Assembly (NCBI GenBank): GCA_022813625.1
Contig: JAKLMB010000058.1
Span: forward strand, 19,662 to 83,661
Direction of reading: 5' to 3'
Length of the DNA: 64,000 bases
Source: Aaosphaeria pasadenensis
Lineage: Eukaryota > Ascomycota > Dothideomycetes > Pleosporales
Position numbers and translations under genes: made by a program. Under the pieces are notes generated by a model that did no database searches, had not been told where the DNA came from, and was given only the letters and a program-made list of their open reading frames with translations. This document shows positions 1 through 11,174 of the stretch, in pieces; the stretch's first letter is position 1; every line of letters begins with the position of its first letter.

Positions 1-957
1 ATGGATACCCAGGCGAGAACTATATTGAATGAGAAAGGACAACTCGAGTGGGAACCGTTCCCTAAGCGCGACCTGGCTGTGTCCCCGGAACCCTTCAAAG
101 ACTTTCAAGATGCTCGATTCTACTTCGAGGCAACATATGCCAAATTGCAATGCGTTTCTATAGAAGTAGCCCAAACCCCGCTCCAGGGGGCGGAACAGGT
201 TGAAAAGATATTGCAGACACTCAGCGACACCCGAACTCAATATGAAAGAGGCACCGTATTACTGAACGAGTTTCTTCAGAAGGTACCGAGGGTAACTAGA
301 CAAGACGAAGAGGCTGTCATTAGCATTCTACTTCTTCACAAGTATTATGGCATTATCATAGGGACTCGTCCTCGATTATATGGCAATCAGGTTGTAGCAG
401 ATATTGACGTGGAAGAGGAAGCGCCGGAGCTTGAGGAACTGCTCGATCTTGCAAGCCAACTCATACATGCACCGTCTACTCATACGCTTGCTCCCGAATC
501 GCTTCCAGAAGATTACTATCCATCAACGCAAGCTCATGAGCGATCGCAATCAGCGAAGCCTGCTCTTACCAACCCTGTCTTTTCATCGGGAACAAGAGTC
601 CTCTGTGCCTTGTGGATGATTTCTTGTCGTGCAGGAGACATGGAGCTCCGCCGCAAGGCTATAGCGATGATGTTAGACTGCCCACGACGAGAAGGTGTCT
701 GGGACAGCGTGATAGCTGGACGGATTGCGTGGGAGACTATGAGGTTCGAGGAAACGGCGACCAATGGGAATTACCAGGAGATTTTGGACCGGACCCCCTC
801 TCCGCATGGAGCAGAAACACCACCAATTGAGAAGACGAACCGCATCAGTGTCATAAATATTGAGTATCTAGGAGCCAGAGTGGCACGAGTTGAATTTCGC
901 AGCAACAAACATTGCGAACAGGGTGAAAAAGGCGTGTTTAGGTATATGTCATGGTAG
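1..957 (+). CDS. Fungal regulator, C-terminal part (5' end outside window)
   Basis: An open frame runs from the first base of the window to TAG at 955-957 (318 codons). The window happens to begin with ATG, but the protein looks like the interior and C-terminus of a larger fungal regulator, so I treat it as 5'-partial. It is mostly helical, with a segment of the type LLLHKYYGIIIGTR (about residues 110-125), an acidic stretch (DVEEEAPELEEL, about 135-147) and a helical block around residues 200-250 (ALWMISC, WDSVIAGRIAWETM). This pattern resembles the C-terminal domain of Zn2Cys6 proteins with a DUF3468-like region, which follows an N-terminal zinc cluster that is not visible here. The family call is inference from pattern. 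The true start cannot be decided from this window. Confidence 0.6.
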   Translation: MDTQARTILNEKGQLEWEPFPKRDLAVSPEPFKDFQDARFYFEATYAKLQCVSIEVAQTPLQGAEQVEKILQTLSDTRTQYERGTVLLNEFLQKVPRVTRQDEEAVISILLLHKYYGIIIGTRPRLYGNQVVADIDVEEEAPELEELLDLASQLIHAPSTHTLAPESLPEDYYPSTQAHERSQSAKPALTNPVFSSGTRVLCALWMISCRAGDMELRRKAIAMMLDCPRREGVWDSVIAGRIAWETMRFEETATNGNYQEILDRTPSPHGAETPPIEKTNRISVINIEYLGARVARVEFRSNKHCEQGEKGVFRYMSW

Positions 958-2509
958 ACTTATCTCTATTCCGGACGCCTGCAGGTTTGTTGAAGATACG
1001 GTTCGAAGCAGATCCCAACCATGGTATTTGTTCTTATCCGCACCACTGGATACATCTACTTTTTTGGACTTCCACCATGGCACACCACAAAGAATTGAGT
1101 CTACAAGTATTTACTGGGATGGAGACCGAGCCACGCCGATTGAGTTCGTGGAGTGGGTGGTTGTGGATGACGCGTTCTACTGTCACAAACGTTCGGCTGC
1201 GAGTTGCACGACGCGACAACGCAGCCAAGCAAGGTTCACGCTCACGCATGTCAGCAGTGCAGCAATCATCAATCAATGGGAGGACGATTCCGGCCAACCC
1301 GATCTGGAGCCAGACCTCGGGATGCATGAAGCCCCCGAAGCATGTCAACAAACACAGTATTAGCACGTGATTCAGCGGCGCCCCGGTTCGAAAGTGGCTT
1401 GCTGATCCTTGCTCCCCAGCCTCCGAATTTCCGCAGGACAGCTGAAAGTCAATTGAGGAGGCTGGGCGTCGCGCGATGGCCAACATGGATGATGCCCTCA
1501 GCTCTGTGAAAGAGGAAAATGCCTCTGCATGATAAACAGAAGGCTACCAATGGTAGAGCTCCACGCAAGATGGCCGGGTCCACACTGGTGTAGCAACGAG
1601 CTATTGTACTGCATGCGCATCGAGAGATCATAGCGGCGGCGATGGTGGTCCGGTGGAATTAATTGAATCGGTTGGCTGGGATGGACGGTGCATTGTTAGG
1701 TGGGTGGCCGGTCCAGTAGTCCAGTCCAGTCGAGCGATTTGCATCGATTATTTACCTGTCGATCCAGTCTCCTGGCCTAGGAGAGGTGGCCGAGCGGCTA
1801 TCATGAGAAGCCTCGGTCGAAATGGATATGATGGGCTGGGCTGAGGATGGAAATAGGTGCTGGGAAGAGTCTAGAGAGGGAGGGAGGCGTGGTACCTGGG
1901 GATGAATAGGGAAGAGATGGAAGCTACAGGGGGAAGCTTTGGAGCTATGGAGCTATGGCGCGCGCTATGGGGTGGAGCCATTACGGGTTGTTTACAGCGA
2001 GAATAACAACAATAACAAGACAACACAACAACAAGATGCACAGGTAGAGACGTGAGGAGAGGCTCCTGTTGGAAAAGAGGAAAGGAGGTGTGATGATTGA
2101 TGGCTAGATGAATCCGGTCGGGGGGGAAACCATTGGTGCATGGATTGGCGATGGATGGGATGGAAGTGAACGGACGCGGTTGGGAAATTGAATGGAAAAA
2201 GGGGGCCGACCCGATTGGGACTGGCGTTGTTGTTCTGTTGTTTGGATTTGCGGACTAGCGTGTGTCAGCTCCCCCCAGTCGAACCAAGAGGAAGCCAATT
2301 CAACCAACCTCCTCATTACCAGCCTCTCTCTTCCGCTCATCGCCTGGCGACACCTCATCACTCCTCCTCCACTCACCCCGCTTCTGCACATCCAATCTGC
2401 ATCTCCAAACCTGGCGCTTTTAAGAGGCATCTTTTCTACCAACTCACTTTGAGGTCAGAAAAGCTCCTTACGAATTCGCGATTCGTAAGGGCATTGACTT
2501 CTAGACACC
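958..2509. other. Intergenic, includes hexA promoter and 5' UTR
   Basis: No convincing gene; overlapping short frames at 890-1370 lack coding character and splice support. From about 2280 the plus strand is rich in CT and CAC, as in many promoters of strongly expressed fungal genes, with a TTTTAAG element near 2418. The segment 2195-2509 contains no ATG in any frame, which fits a long 5' UTR feeding the hexA message. Confidence 0.5.
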
Positions 2510-2512
2510 CTG
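2510..2512 (+). promoter_or_regulatory. Candidate non-AUG (CUG) start of long HexA isoform
   Basis: CTG with A at -3 and G at +4 (ACACCCTGG), preceded in frame by TGA at 2495-2497 and followed by CTG GAC TTT GAA GCA CGC up to the donor at 2528. The intron is phase 0 and exon 2 continues in frame. No ATG is available in exons 1 or 2 in any frame. The context is seen directly; initiation here is inference. Confidence 0.4.
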
Positions 2513-4825
2513 GACTTTGAAGCACGCGTAAGTGTTACTATTCACCATCATCATCACCGTCTATCTCACCGCCGCGATGCTCGAGCTTGGATCTGTGTCT
2601 ATCCAATGGATGGGTACGGATTGATGATCGATGGTCGCGAGGATGGGGAAGGACTTGAACAACAACAACAACAAAGCAACATGATGAAGATGGTATAGGG
2701 AAAGAAAGCAAAGCTAACATTGTTCATGACAGCTTCCTATCCCCTTCTCGATCTTTCCCAGCTCTTATCGGAGCCAGAAAGAATCATCGACGCAAGAAAA
2801 GGTCGAAGGCTCAAAGGCTCAGCAGCTCGGACAGGGAGAAGGGGAGTACGAATCTTTCTCCACTCACGTCCAGCATCAGCAACAGCAACCGCAACAGCAA
2901 GACAACCGTCAAGAAACCTACGTCAAAGAGGAAATCCGCATCCACGAGGAGCAGCAACCGCAGCGTCCACGTCCAGCCAACGTTCACAGAGAGGAAATCC
3001 ACATTCACGAGCAGCGCCGTCCAGCCCAGCCCCAGCAGCACCGTGAGGAGATCCATATCGAGGAGCACCGTTTCAACCAGCAGCCCCAGCCCCAGCGTTC
3101 TGAGTTCAAGCAGCACGAGTTTGTCCAGCACCAGCACCAGCATCAACAGCCAGAGCAGCGCAGCACCAAAGAACGCGTCGAAGTTGAGTACAAATCTCAG
3201 GACCAGTAAGTACTCATTTTCACTGTTTTGAGCTCAGTTCCATTTCCCTTTCCAGTCGGGGCGCGAAGTCCCAGCGCAGGAGATTCCGTTGCTATTGTTT
3301 TTCGCTCGGCCGGTCGGGGGGGGGGGGGAAAGGGAGCGGCGGTGGCCACGAATCAGCTACCCAATATCCGCGTACCCATACACCCCGTACATGCACTATC
3401 CGTGCCCTCCCTCCCCCTAAACCCACTCCACTTTCACACGCACAACAAATACACGCTATCCATTCCCCACTCACACCCATTACACATTACATCCACCCCC
3501 CCTTCACACCCCCTGAGACTTGGCGGTCGTAAAAAAGCCACCAGCTCGCCTAACCCCCTTTGCTTTGTTGTTGTTGTCCCAGCGACCACGCACGTCTCCA
3601 CTTTTGCTCGACTTGTTCTTCCTTGCTCAAGCTGACCCTTCTCCTTCTCATCCACAGCTATCAACAACCCTACGACCGCTACGTCGGAAGCCACATCGAC
3701 GTAAAGGACAGGTCTTACGACAGAGACTTCAATACCGTCCACGGCCCTGCCACCGACTACGCTCCCACTCAAATCGACGTTTCCGAACGTCAATACCGCG
3801 AACGTACCCGTCCTATCGAAGGCGGATACTCTGCTGAGTTCACCAACCTCTCCACCCAGCCCAACCTCGAGCAAGCTTCCAGCTACTCGAAGCAGACCTA
3901 CACAGGTTCGCACGACAGCTATCCCTCTCGCCGTGAGAACGACTCTGTCGATTCTCGCTACCCAAGAGGAGATCAAGTTCGAGTAGAAAAGTCTACTCGT
4001 TCTACCGTCGACGCCCCGAAGAAGTTCAAGCGTGATATGGGATATTACGACTCTGACGGACAGTACCACTCCTTCCGCCAAGGTCTCCATAAAGCAGCCG
4101 ATCGCGTCGCCGAGCGTGTCGTTCACCCCTTCCACTCTCACCGCCACCACCACTCTCACCACCAGCCCAACGTCCAGTCGGCTCACCGTGAAGACCGTGA
4201 GGAAATCGTAGTCAAGGAGAAGTACACTCACTCGACTCCTGCCCCTGGTCCCACTTCTGCCCCTGCTCCCGCACCAGCCCCATCCCGAGCCCAGCCCCAG
4301 CCTCCTCGCTTCGCTCCTACTTCTTCTTCCACCCACATCTCCAAGACCATCCATCAAGCACCTCGCAAAATGGCTCCCGCAAACACCATCACCATCCCCT
4401 GCCACCACATCCGCATTGGCGATCTCCTGATCCTTCAGGGCCGTCCTTGCCAGGTCATCCGCATCACCACCTCCTCTCAGACTGGCCAGCACCGTTACCT
4501 CGGTGTTGACCTCTTCACCAAGCAACTTCATGAGGAGTCCAGCTTCATCTCCAACCCTGCTCCCTCGGTTGTTGTCCAGAACATGCTCGGCCCTGTCTTC
4601 AAGCAGTACCGTGTTCTCGACATCCGTGAGGATGGCCGCGTTGTTGCCATGACCGAGACTGGCGATGTCAAGCAGGGTCTTCCCATCATCGACCAGAGCG
4701 GTCTCCTCACCCGCCTCACCGAGTCTTTCGACAACGGCCGTGGCAGCGTCCGCGTCCTCGTCATCAACGATGATGGCCAGGAGCTCGCTGTTGACTACAA
4801 GGTCGTCCACGGATCCAGGTTGTAG
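2510..4825 (+). CDS. hexA: Woronin body major protein HexA/Hex-1
   Basis: Structural protein of Woronin bodies, the peroxisome-derived organelles that plug septal pores after wounding. The canonical protein starts at ATG 4037 (MGYYDSDGQYHS) and runs 262 residues to TAG 4823-4825. It has a His-rich linker (HSHRHHHSHH), an Ala/Pro-rich stretch, then the eIF5A-like Hex domain (NTITIPCHHIRIGDLLILQG) and C-terminal SRL, the PTS1 signal for peroxisome import. Upstream exons keep the same frame open: join(2510..2527, 2733..3205, 3658..4825), with introns 2528-2732 (GTAAGT...CAG) and 3206-3657 (GTAAGT...CAG). That long form would be 552 residues and contains EEIRIHEE/EEIHIHE repeats, but it has no ATG; a CTG at 2510 in context ACACCCTGG is the best in-frame start. 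Alternatively spliced hex genes are known in filamentous fungi. The short form is certain; the long form and its CUG start are inference. Confidence 0.93.
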
Positions 4826-5555
4826 ATGGGTTCCTTCCGTCAACGGTATGTCTATTCGCCCATTATCTTCGTCGTGTCCATCCATCTAATTCATCCTAGG
4901 TCGTATTCAAACATTCTCTTGTATCATCAACGCATAAGGATTTTGCTTCCTGTCGGCCTTTTGTCAAATTGTGTCTATAAACTTTGTTCGCTTATCATCA
5001 CTTGACTGGGTTGTCTGTTGTCTTGGAGTCTTGCATCTGGTAGGCGTTGTTCAACATCATCTACTACTGCTCGATAACAAAGCATTGCTGCTCGTCTTGT
5101 CTGGGTTGCAATATGGCGCAGAAATCTCCGGGTAAAGTTGCTGGGAAAGCTTAGCTACATCTACTGTCGATAGTTAATGAATGGAGTCGTCTGCTTATAC
5201 TCTTCATGTTCTTTGATCCATGTTTCTCATAATGTGATGTCTATGTTGGTGTTGTTGGTGTGTTGTTCCTTGTTAGTGGAAGGGAGGTGGAAGGTGTGGT
5301 CGTGCCCTTTGGGTTGTCCGCGTGTCTCGTGGAAGCTACCCCGCGTTTCTACCATGCTTCCCGACCCGCATTCCACGATTGACAGCGCTTGCAGGTAGAT
5401 GCATTCCCATCTCCACACTTCCAACATCTAGCGTGCGGGGGCGGCCGAGGCAGTCTTGTGAATATCATGATTGTGTCAACACTATAATGCTGTATGTTGC
5501 ACTCACCCAATTCCTGATGTGGTTGAATACTCATTGATAACTGATTTGCTGCAAA
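4826..5555. other. Intergenic: hexA 3' UTR and upstream region of the oxygenase gene
   Basis: About 730 bases without a supported gene. T-rich sequence after the hexA stop (4900-5000) fits a 3' UTR. The remainder lies upstream of the ATG at 5556. No repeat or RNA gene seen. Confidence 0.5.
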
Positions 5556-6849
5556 ATGCCTCATTCTGATCGAGCACAGTCTCCTCAACAAGGAACCTTC
5601 CCAGACCTTCCACCTTTTCCAGACGATGTGCCTACCGCGCCATTACTCCGTATATCTCTTGACAAGCTCTTAAATCATGACCCAGAAGAGGAGGAAAGGT
5701 GCTGGCAAGCTTGCTGCGACCTAGGATTCTTCTATCTCGACCTTCGAGCTTCCAATGGTGCTGATAGCGTTGGTGATATTACAGAGAACAAGTCTAGTAA
5801 AGATGAGAACCATCCAGGTGAAGCGTTGCTCCGAGATGCGGACCAATTGTTCCAAGTCATGAAAGGCTTCTTCGATCTCGATGTGAAAGAGAAAGTGAAA
5901 TATGACTTCGCAGATCAGGGGAGTTACTTTGGATACAAAGGCTACGGCGAAGGCATCGTAGACAAACAAGGTACCCGTGACCGTAACGAGTTCTACAATG
6001 TACGTATAAACCTGCCCATCTCGACATCTCTCCCTCCAACCTCCCAGCAAATAAACCAACTAACCAAGCCCTCAGATCTCCAAAGACGACATCCTAAACC
6101 TCACACCCGCTCTCCCCTCCCCCGAAGTCCTAACCACCCACCGCCCCCTCTACGCCTCCTACATCAACCTTTCCCACACCCTCTGCACCACCCTCCTCAC
6201 CCTCCTCTCCCCCCGCCTCCCCCTAACCCCAACCGCCAAACAATCCGGCGGCCTCCCTCCCCTGCACGCCCTCTCCTCCCCCTCCGGCGACCAAATCCGC
6301 TTCGTACGCGCACCCCCTCAACCCCCTCCCACCTCACAATCCTCCCCCATAGCCCTAGGCGAACACACAGACTTCGGCAGCATAACCATCCTATTCAACC
6401 GCCTCGGCGGCCTACAAGTCCGCCTCCCTCCTTCCATCGCCCCCGTCCCTCCTCCCACCACCACCTCTACTTCCCCTCCCCACGACTCCCCGCTGTGCAA
6501 AGACGGCTGGACATACGTCCGCCCGCTGCCAGGCCACTGCATCGTGAACCTCGGGGACGCGCTCTCCATCCTTTCGTCTGGTATCCTGCGATCTAATATC
6601 CATCGTGTCGTTGCGCCTCCGGGGCGCCAGGGCGACGTGACGAGGTGGAGTCTGGTGTATTTTTGCCGGCCGGGGGATGGGGTGAGGATGAGGGGGGTTG
6701 TTGAAGGGGAGGAGGGCGGTGGGGAGGGGGAGGTAGAGACGGCGAAGGAGTGGATTATTAGGAGGGCGTTGGGGAGGAGGAGGGTTGGGGGGTGGGAGGA
6801 TAGCGGGGGGACGGAGGGGAGGAGTATGAGGGAGAAAGGGGGGAGGTAG
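5556..6849 (+). CDS. 2-oxoglutarate/Fe(II)-dependent oxygenase (IPNS-like)
   Basis: Predicted nonheme iron oxygenase that couples 2-oxoglutarate decarboxylation to oxidation of an unknown substrate. Model join(5556..5999, 6076..6849), 405 residues; intron 6000-6075 has a GTACGT donor and a CAG acceptor and is phase 0. The N-terminal DIOX_N-type region includes the motif CWQACCDLGFFYLD near residue 50. The catalytic jelly-roll shows HTDFGS (iron ligands H245 and D247), the distal His in NIHRVV (H324) and RWS (R338, S340), which binds the 2-oxoglutarate carboxylate in this family. A Pro/Thr/Ser-rich insert sits around residues 270-290. The tail after residue 345 is Gly/Glu/Arg-rich with little family similarity. 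Exon 2 is strikingly C-rich in its first half and G-rich in its last quarter. Fungal members act in secondary metabolism, gibberellin-type or flavonoid-like oxidations, but nothing here identifies the substrate. Confidence 0.88.
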
Positions 6850-7245
6850 GGAGGTGGGAGGTGGGTTGGTATGTGTAGATGCTTGAAAATGATGGGTAGT
6901 TTGAAGTGGAAACCTAAGAGGTTGTTGAGAACGTGTGGGACGGATGTTAGTAGTGCTCTTTGGAGATTTGAAGAATGATATGTGATGATGGGGAACTTGA
7001 CGTAGCCGTAAACTTATGATCATAAGGTCAACAAGTATATTAAGTATCACAAAGGCCAATCGTGCTGCTCGTAGGGCGTCAGAAATTCTCCTTCAAGAGA
7101 CAGCGCCCAATACATGACATTACAGTACCTAGGTATATAGAAAACCAAACCTTTTCCCACGAGTCTCTCGACAAAACACAAAAAGGCCAGACCAGCCCAG
7201 CCCAACCCAACCCAACCCTCCCAATTCCAAGGTATATCAAACAAA
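6850..7245. other. Convergent 3' intergenic region
   Basis: Shared 3' flank of the oxygenase (plus) and the zinc-cluster regulator (minus). A short CCCAGCCCAACCCAACCCAACCC-like C/A-rich repeat lies at about 7196-7220. No gene or RNA signal seen. Confidence 0.5.
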
Positions 7246-9639
7246 TCAAAACGTCATCCCCAACTCATGACCCTCAAACCCCATATCGTCCCACCCAGCT
7301 CCGCCCTGCCCGGACATGCCGAGTGGCCACCCCATATCGAGCGGCAGGAACCCATTCCAGAACGTCGAGTCATCAATGGGCCCCGTGTTGCCCCCGCCGT
7401 TGATCGCGAAGTCGCCCACCGCACCCAGATCCGTCCACCCGAAGTCGCCCATGTGCTCCGTGACCGCGGGGCTTTCGCCTGTGTGCGCGCTGCCGGACTG
7501 CGAGGGCGAGGGCATGGGGACCGGCATGCCGGATTGGAAGGTGTTACCGTTGGAGTTATTGCTGTCGGTGTTGGGGAGGTTGGCGGTGTTGGTGCCTGGG
7601 TGTCGGAAGGAGGCGCGGGATGCTTTGTCCTTCCGGGGTACTTTGGCCCATAGCAGTTTGAGGAGTTCGCTGTAGCGACTGCCTGGGTGTTGCAGCGTCG
7701 TGGAGCCCGTTGCCGCGGGACTGCTGCGCTGGAGGCGGTTTACGGTCTCGTTGATCACGGCGCGGACGGTGCGGTCTTCTTCGCCGCCGATGACGCCGGT
7801 GCAGCGTGCGCGGTAAAGGAAGACGCCGGCATATACTAGGTAGAGGTAGTATCGGAGGGGCATGTAGCGGAGTGACTTCTCGGGATCGACGAAGTTGTTG
7901 GCTGTGGTGAGGATTGCTTTGGCGGCGTCGAGGCCTTCGTAGATGAATCGGGCGTCTCCGACAGCACCGACGTTGTTGCTGAAGACTCTCTGCGGCGCTT
8001 GCATCGAGGGGTTCTCAGAATGCATGATGGCTTGGTCGACGGTGGGCATGGCGCGGCGCACCGTGGCTTGGAAGGCAAATGCATTCGTGTAAAGACGTAG
8101 GTAGTCGTAGGACATGAGGAGGCAGGCTTTCAACGGTGGTGAGCATGTTAGGGTTCCCCAAACACTCTTCCATCCGTATATGGCGGTGCGGAAGTCATCA
8201 ATGAATTTGATGTAGCTCCCACTGAGATGAGATCGGAAACTTGATCCGGGATTTGAGTAGAGGACATCATGAACATTGCTGAACAGCTGTGTCAATTCCA
8301 GGTTGGCTTGATAGATGCTGGCATAATCTTCTTCGTTGGGTGACTTTGGGATGAGCGAGGGATAGTCGGCACGGACAAGAGTCGTCATAGGTCCAGGTCC
8401 ACGAGACCAAAAGGCCTTTCCGATTCGAATGGATATGTGTCGGTCGGAGACGTAGGCCGCTGTCCAGATGAGTCGTTTCCGATCGTGTTCGGGATCCTTG
8501 TCCCTTTGGTTCTCGGTGACTCTGAATGAATACTTGTCGAGAGCTAGGAAATAGCCAATACGCAAAGCAAGGCCGACATGCATCCAGCTCTCCTTGTCTT
8601 CTTCACCCTTTCCGACCTTCCCAGATGTTCTCTGAGTGTAAGGTGCCCACTCGGCGAGGATGAGAAGCCCTTCAACGGCTTCCACACCTGCATCACCTCC
8701 AGCAGCCAGGTGTGACACCAGTTCTTTCATATGTTCTGAACATGATTCGTAGATGTGTGCTTCCTCGATGAGATCCTTAGATGCTATCACCAAGATTGCG
8801 GTAAGAAGATGTGGCTCCTTCTTTGCCGTTTCTGCTAGGTGCGAAGTATCGAAGGTTCGAACAGGCGCGAGAGGATAGTATGGGTGGTAGTTTTCTTGAT
8901 AACGCGACAGTAGGCGACATACTGTAGCTACTGTGAGAGCCCCAGTGTCTAATAGCCGGTAGGAATAGAAAGAGGGTGGGGACTGAACATCGCCGCTGAC
9001 GGCAGTCAGAGAACCGGGCACATGGGTTGGTTGCGATGGCCCGAGAGGTTGTGTCGTCGCCAAATCTGCGCGTCCAGAACTCCCTTCTGCTACCCTGGCC
9101 AGTATGCCTAACGCATCCGAAGGGTTCTGTAGATTTGCGTAGGGTAGCTCGTCCGACGATGTGCCAGACTCGGATTGCGGTATTTGGTCGTGTGCTCCGC
9201 CGCCGTTACGTTGCTGCTCGTTCGTCTCGGTCTGTGTCCACGGATTCGTGCCGACGTTCCCAATGCCACTGAAAGGTGTGTCATCCTGGGCCGTGAAGGT
9301 TGGGAGGGTTGGGAGCGTCGCGGTTTCAACAGGCTTCGGCTTTCGCACTCGTCGTCCGCCGCGGTTGGAGCCTCCTAGGACGCAGTCGAGGTTGTCCCTC
9401 TTGCATCGCAGGCAGGGGATCGAGCCGTCATTGTCCCTGCGTCGATCTTGGTCAGCGTCTCGGGTATTCAATATTTGCGGTGGATGAGGCCTTTGCCGAT
9501 TTGTGGACGTGTTTACTTACAAGAGGCAACGCGACTTGCGCTTGCGACAATTCAAACAGGCCTGATGCGCTCTTTTGATTTTTGGAGAATCATCCTGGGC
9601 CGGCGCAGGTCCCGCTTCTTGCGCAGCAGATGTGTCCAT
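7246..9639 (-). CDS. Zn2Cys6 transcription factor with fungal-specific domain
   Basis: Nuclear DNA-binding regulator. Model complement(join(7246..9436, 9521..9639)), 769 residues. The intron 9437-9520 (GTAAGT donor, CAG acceptor) falls inside the zinc cluster, and only the spliced product has all six cysteines: C28, C31, C38 from exon 1 (CLNCRKRKSRC) and C48, C51, C58 from exon 2 (CLRCKRDNLDC). This is the strongest support for the exon and start choice. The fungal-specific middle region spans about residues 180-600, with the hallmark block LTAILVIASKDL, then WMHVGLALRIGYFLALD, KRLIWTAAYVSDRHISIRIG, and the tail is rich in Asn, Ser, Gly and Pro, a likely activation domain. Cutinase- or lipid-type regulators share this layout, but I cannot assign a target pathway. 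It converges on the oxygenase gene, so it is not obviously its regulator. Confidence 0.92.
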
Positions 9640-10757
9640 GTGCAAGGGCCATCCAAAACTTCATGAGATGGAGTAGTGTGACATTGTGAAGATGGCCGGG
9701 TCGGGAAGAATGTGATCAGACGCCGCTCGGCATCTGACAAAGAGCTGGTCCCATTAGCCGACGTTCCCGTAGGTGGCGAACTCTCTACGTCTTGTGACTT
9801 TGTACCACAGACGACCAATTGGGTCAATAATTCTCCTCGTACGTCGAGTGAAGTGTTGTCGCAGATAGAAGCAACAGGCGATAGGAACATGACAGTCCAT
9901 TGCTGAACATCAGTCTTCCGAGCCGACAAGGCACATAGAGTAGGCACCTCGGGCTTGGCCTGCTAGTATTCATGTTTACAACTGTACATTCGCGGCTATA
10001 CTCGCGAGGTGTTAAGACTGTCAACTGGCTACAATATACTCTCGTATAGCTGGTTCAGGTATACAAGAATATACATGAAGCTAGGAGGTAGCTATTCGGA
10101 CGTATGTTCCCACTGTATCAGCCAAGGAGCGCACAGTTTTACGCCCTCATTGTAGGCCGATAGTTCTACTTACCGGCTTCACGACATCACCTCCTCTACA
10201 TCTTCAACTCACCGGTGCCGACAAGTGATTAGTTTAGGTCACCAGTCTCCATACCGGTCTATAAATTTTACAAGACTGTGAGACATCACAATTCTTGGCG
10301 TCTATGAATTATATTCCGCCGTGGTCAACATCAAACCCCGCGCTCAATGCGACAACTCTCTGGCACGCAAAGAAAATGAATCCAGAAAGACTGGTTCTTC
10401 AATAGAACCAGATTTAGTCACAGACTAAGGTTTCAATTGGTCGTATTGTGGTGATGTCCGGATACCGTCCAGCATTTCAAACGCTTACAAAAGTCCGATT
10501 CTCTTTTGCCAATGTCCATTTCTACACAGGCATTAAGCCATGCTCACGATGGGCGGCTGATGCCAAAAATAATGTTCACATGAACTATAGAAAGGGTCGA
10601 TAGTTCGTCCCACAAGCACGACATCATCAGCAAATCAATACTTTCATTCACTACACTTTCTTCTTTCATTCATCCATTCATTGTCGCTCAGCGTAGCAAG
10701 ACACTCACTCGGAAATTACAAACGTCTATCTCTTTCTATTCCGATCCACTTTTCAAG
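9640..10757. other. Intergenic, divergent promoters
   Basis: Upstream of both the regulator (minus) and the small secreted protein gene (plus). TCATTCATTCATTC-like pyrimidine-rich sequence at about 10645-10680 suggests the 5' UTR of the latter. No gene or RNA recognised. Confidence 0.5.
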
Positions 10758-11174
10758 ATGCAATACTCCACCACAGCTTATGCGGCCATCGTTGCCCTTC
10801 TATCCCTCAACTCATTCGTCACCGCCGCACCCAGTGCTTCGGTCGTTGCGCGCCAGGCAAAGAACATCAGACTAGGCTACGAATCCCTTGATGCCAACCC
10901 AGGCAAGAAAGGTGCCTCCGCAGTCTGGGTTGCTGGGTCAGGATGCTCAGCAGTGACACCCCACGGATTCGACTGGGAAGAGTTCACTCCCTGCGAAGTC
11001 TTCTTCACGCCTCCCGGTCAATCACAGACGTACACCATGGAGGGCTGCGGTTCGGGAGGCGGGGACCTCAAGGAGAACGGCAACAAGGTTGGCAGTTGCA
11101 AGTCTGAGGAGCAGGTCGAGGACTGCGGCGGAGGCCGAAAATGGGTCGGACAGTACTCGTGCACTCTTGCGTAA
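10758..11174 (+). CDS. Small secreted cysteine-containing protein
   Basis: Single-exon gene of 138 residues. The first 23 or so residues form a signal peptide (hydrophobic AAIVALLSLNSFVTAA, with a likely cut near A23/A24). The mature part has six cysteines (C63, C79, C97, C114, C123, C135), enough for three disulphides, with Gly-rich loops (GCGSGGGD, CGGGRKW). It is acidic to neutral overall, with no membrane segment after the signal and no recognised catalytic motif. I do not recognise the family. Size, secretion and cysteine content fit apoplastic small secreted proteins or effectors, or a secreted antimicrobial or wall protein, but that is inference. The start is the first ATG after a pyrimidine-rich leader, and the stop is TAA. 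Confidence 0.85.
   Translation: MQYSTTAYAAIVALLSLNSFVTAAPSASVVARQAKNIRLGYESLDANPGKKGASAVWVAGSGCSAVTPHGFDWEEFTPCEVFFTPPGQSQTYTMEGCGSGGGDLKENGNKVGSCKSEEQVEDCGGGRKWVGQYSCTLA

Noticed and set aside
1784..1850. tRNA-Ser/Leu-like start GTGGCCGAGCGGCTA
   Set aside because: No B box or acceptor complement follows within tRNA distance.
3434..4885. 483-codon open frame antisense to hexA
   Set aside because: It mirrors the codon bias of the highly expressed hexA exons; no splice signals, domain or start context support it.
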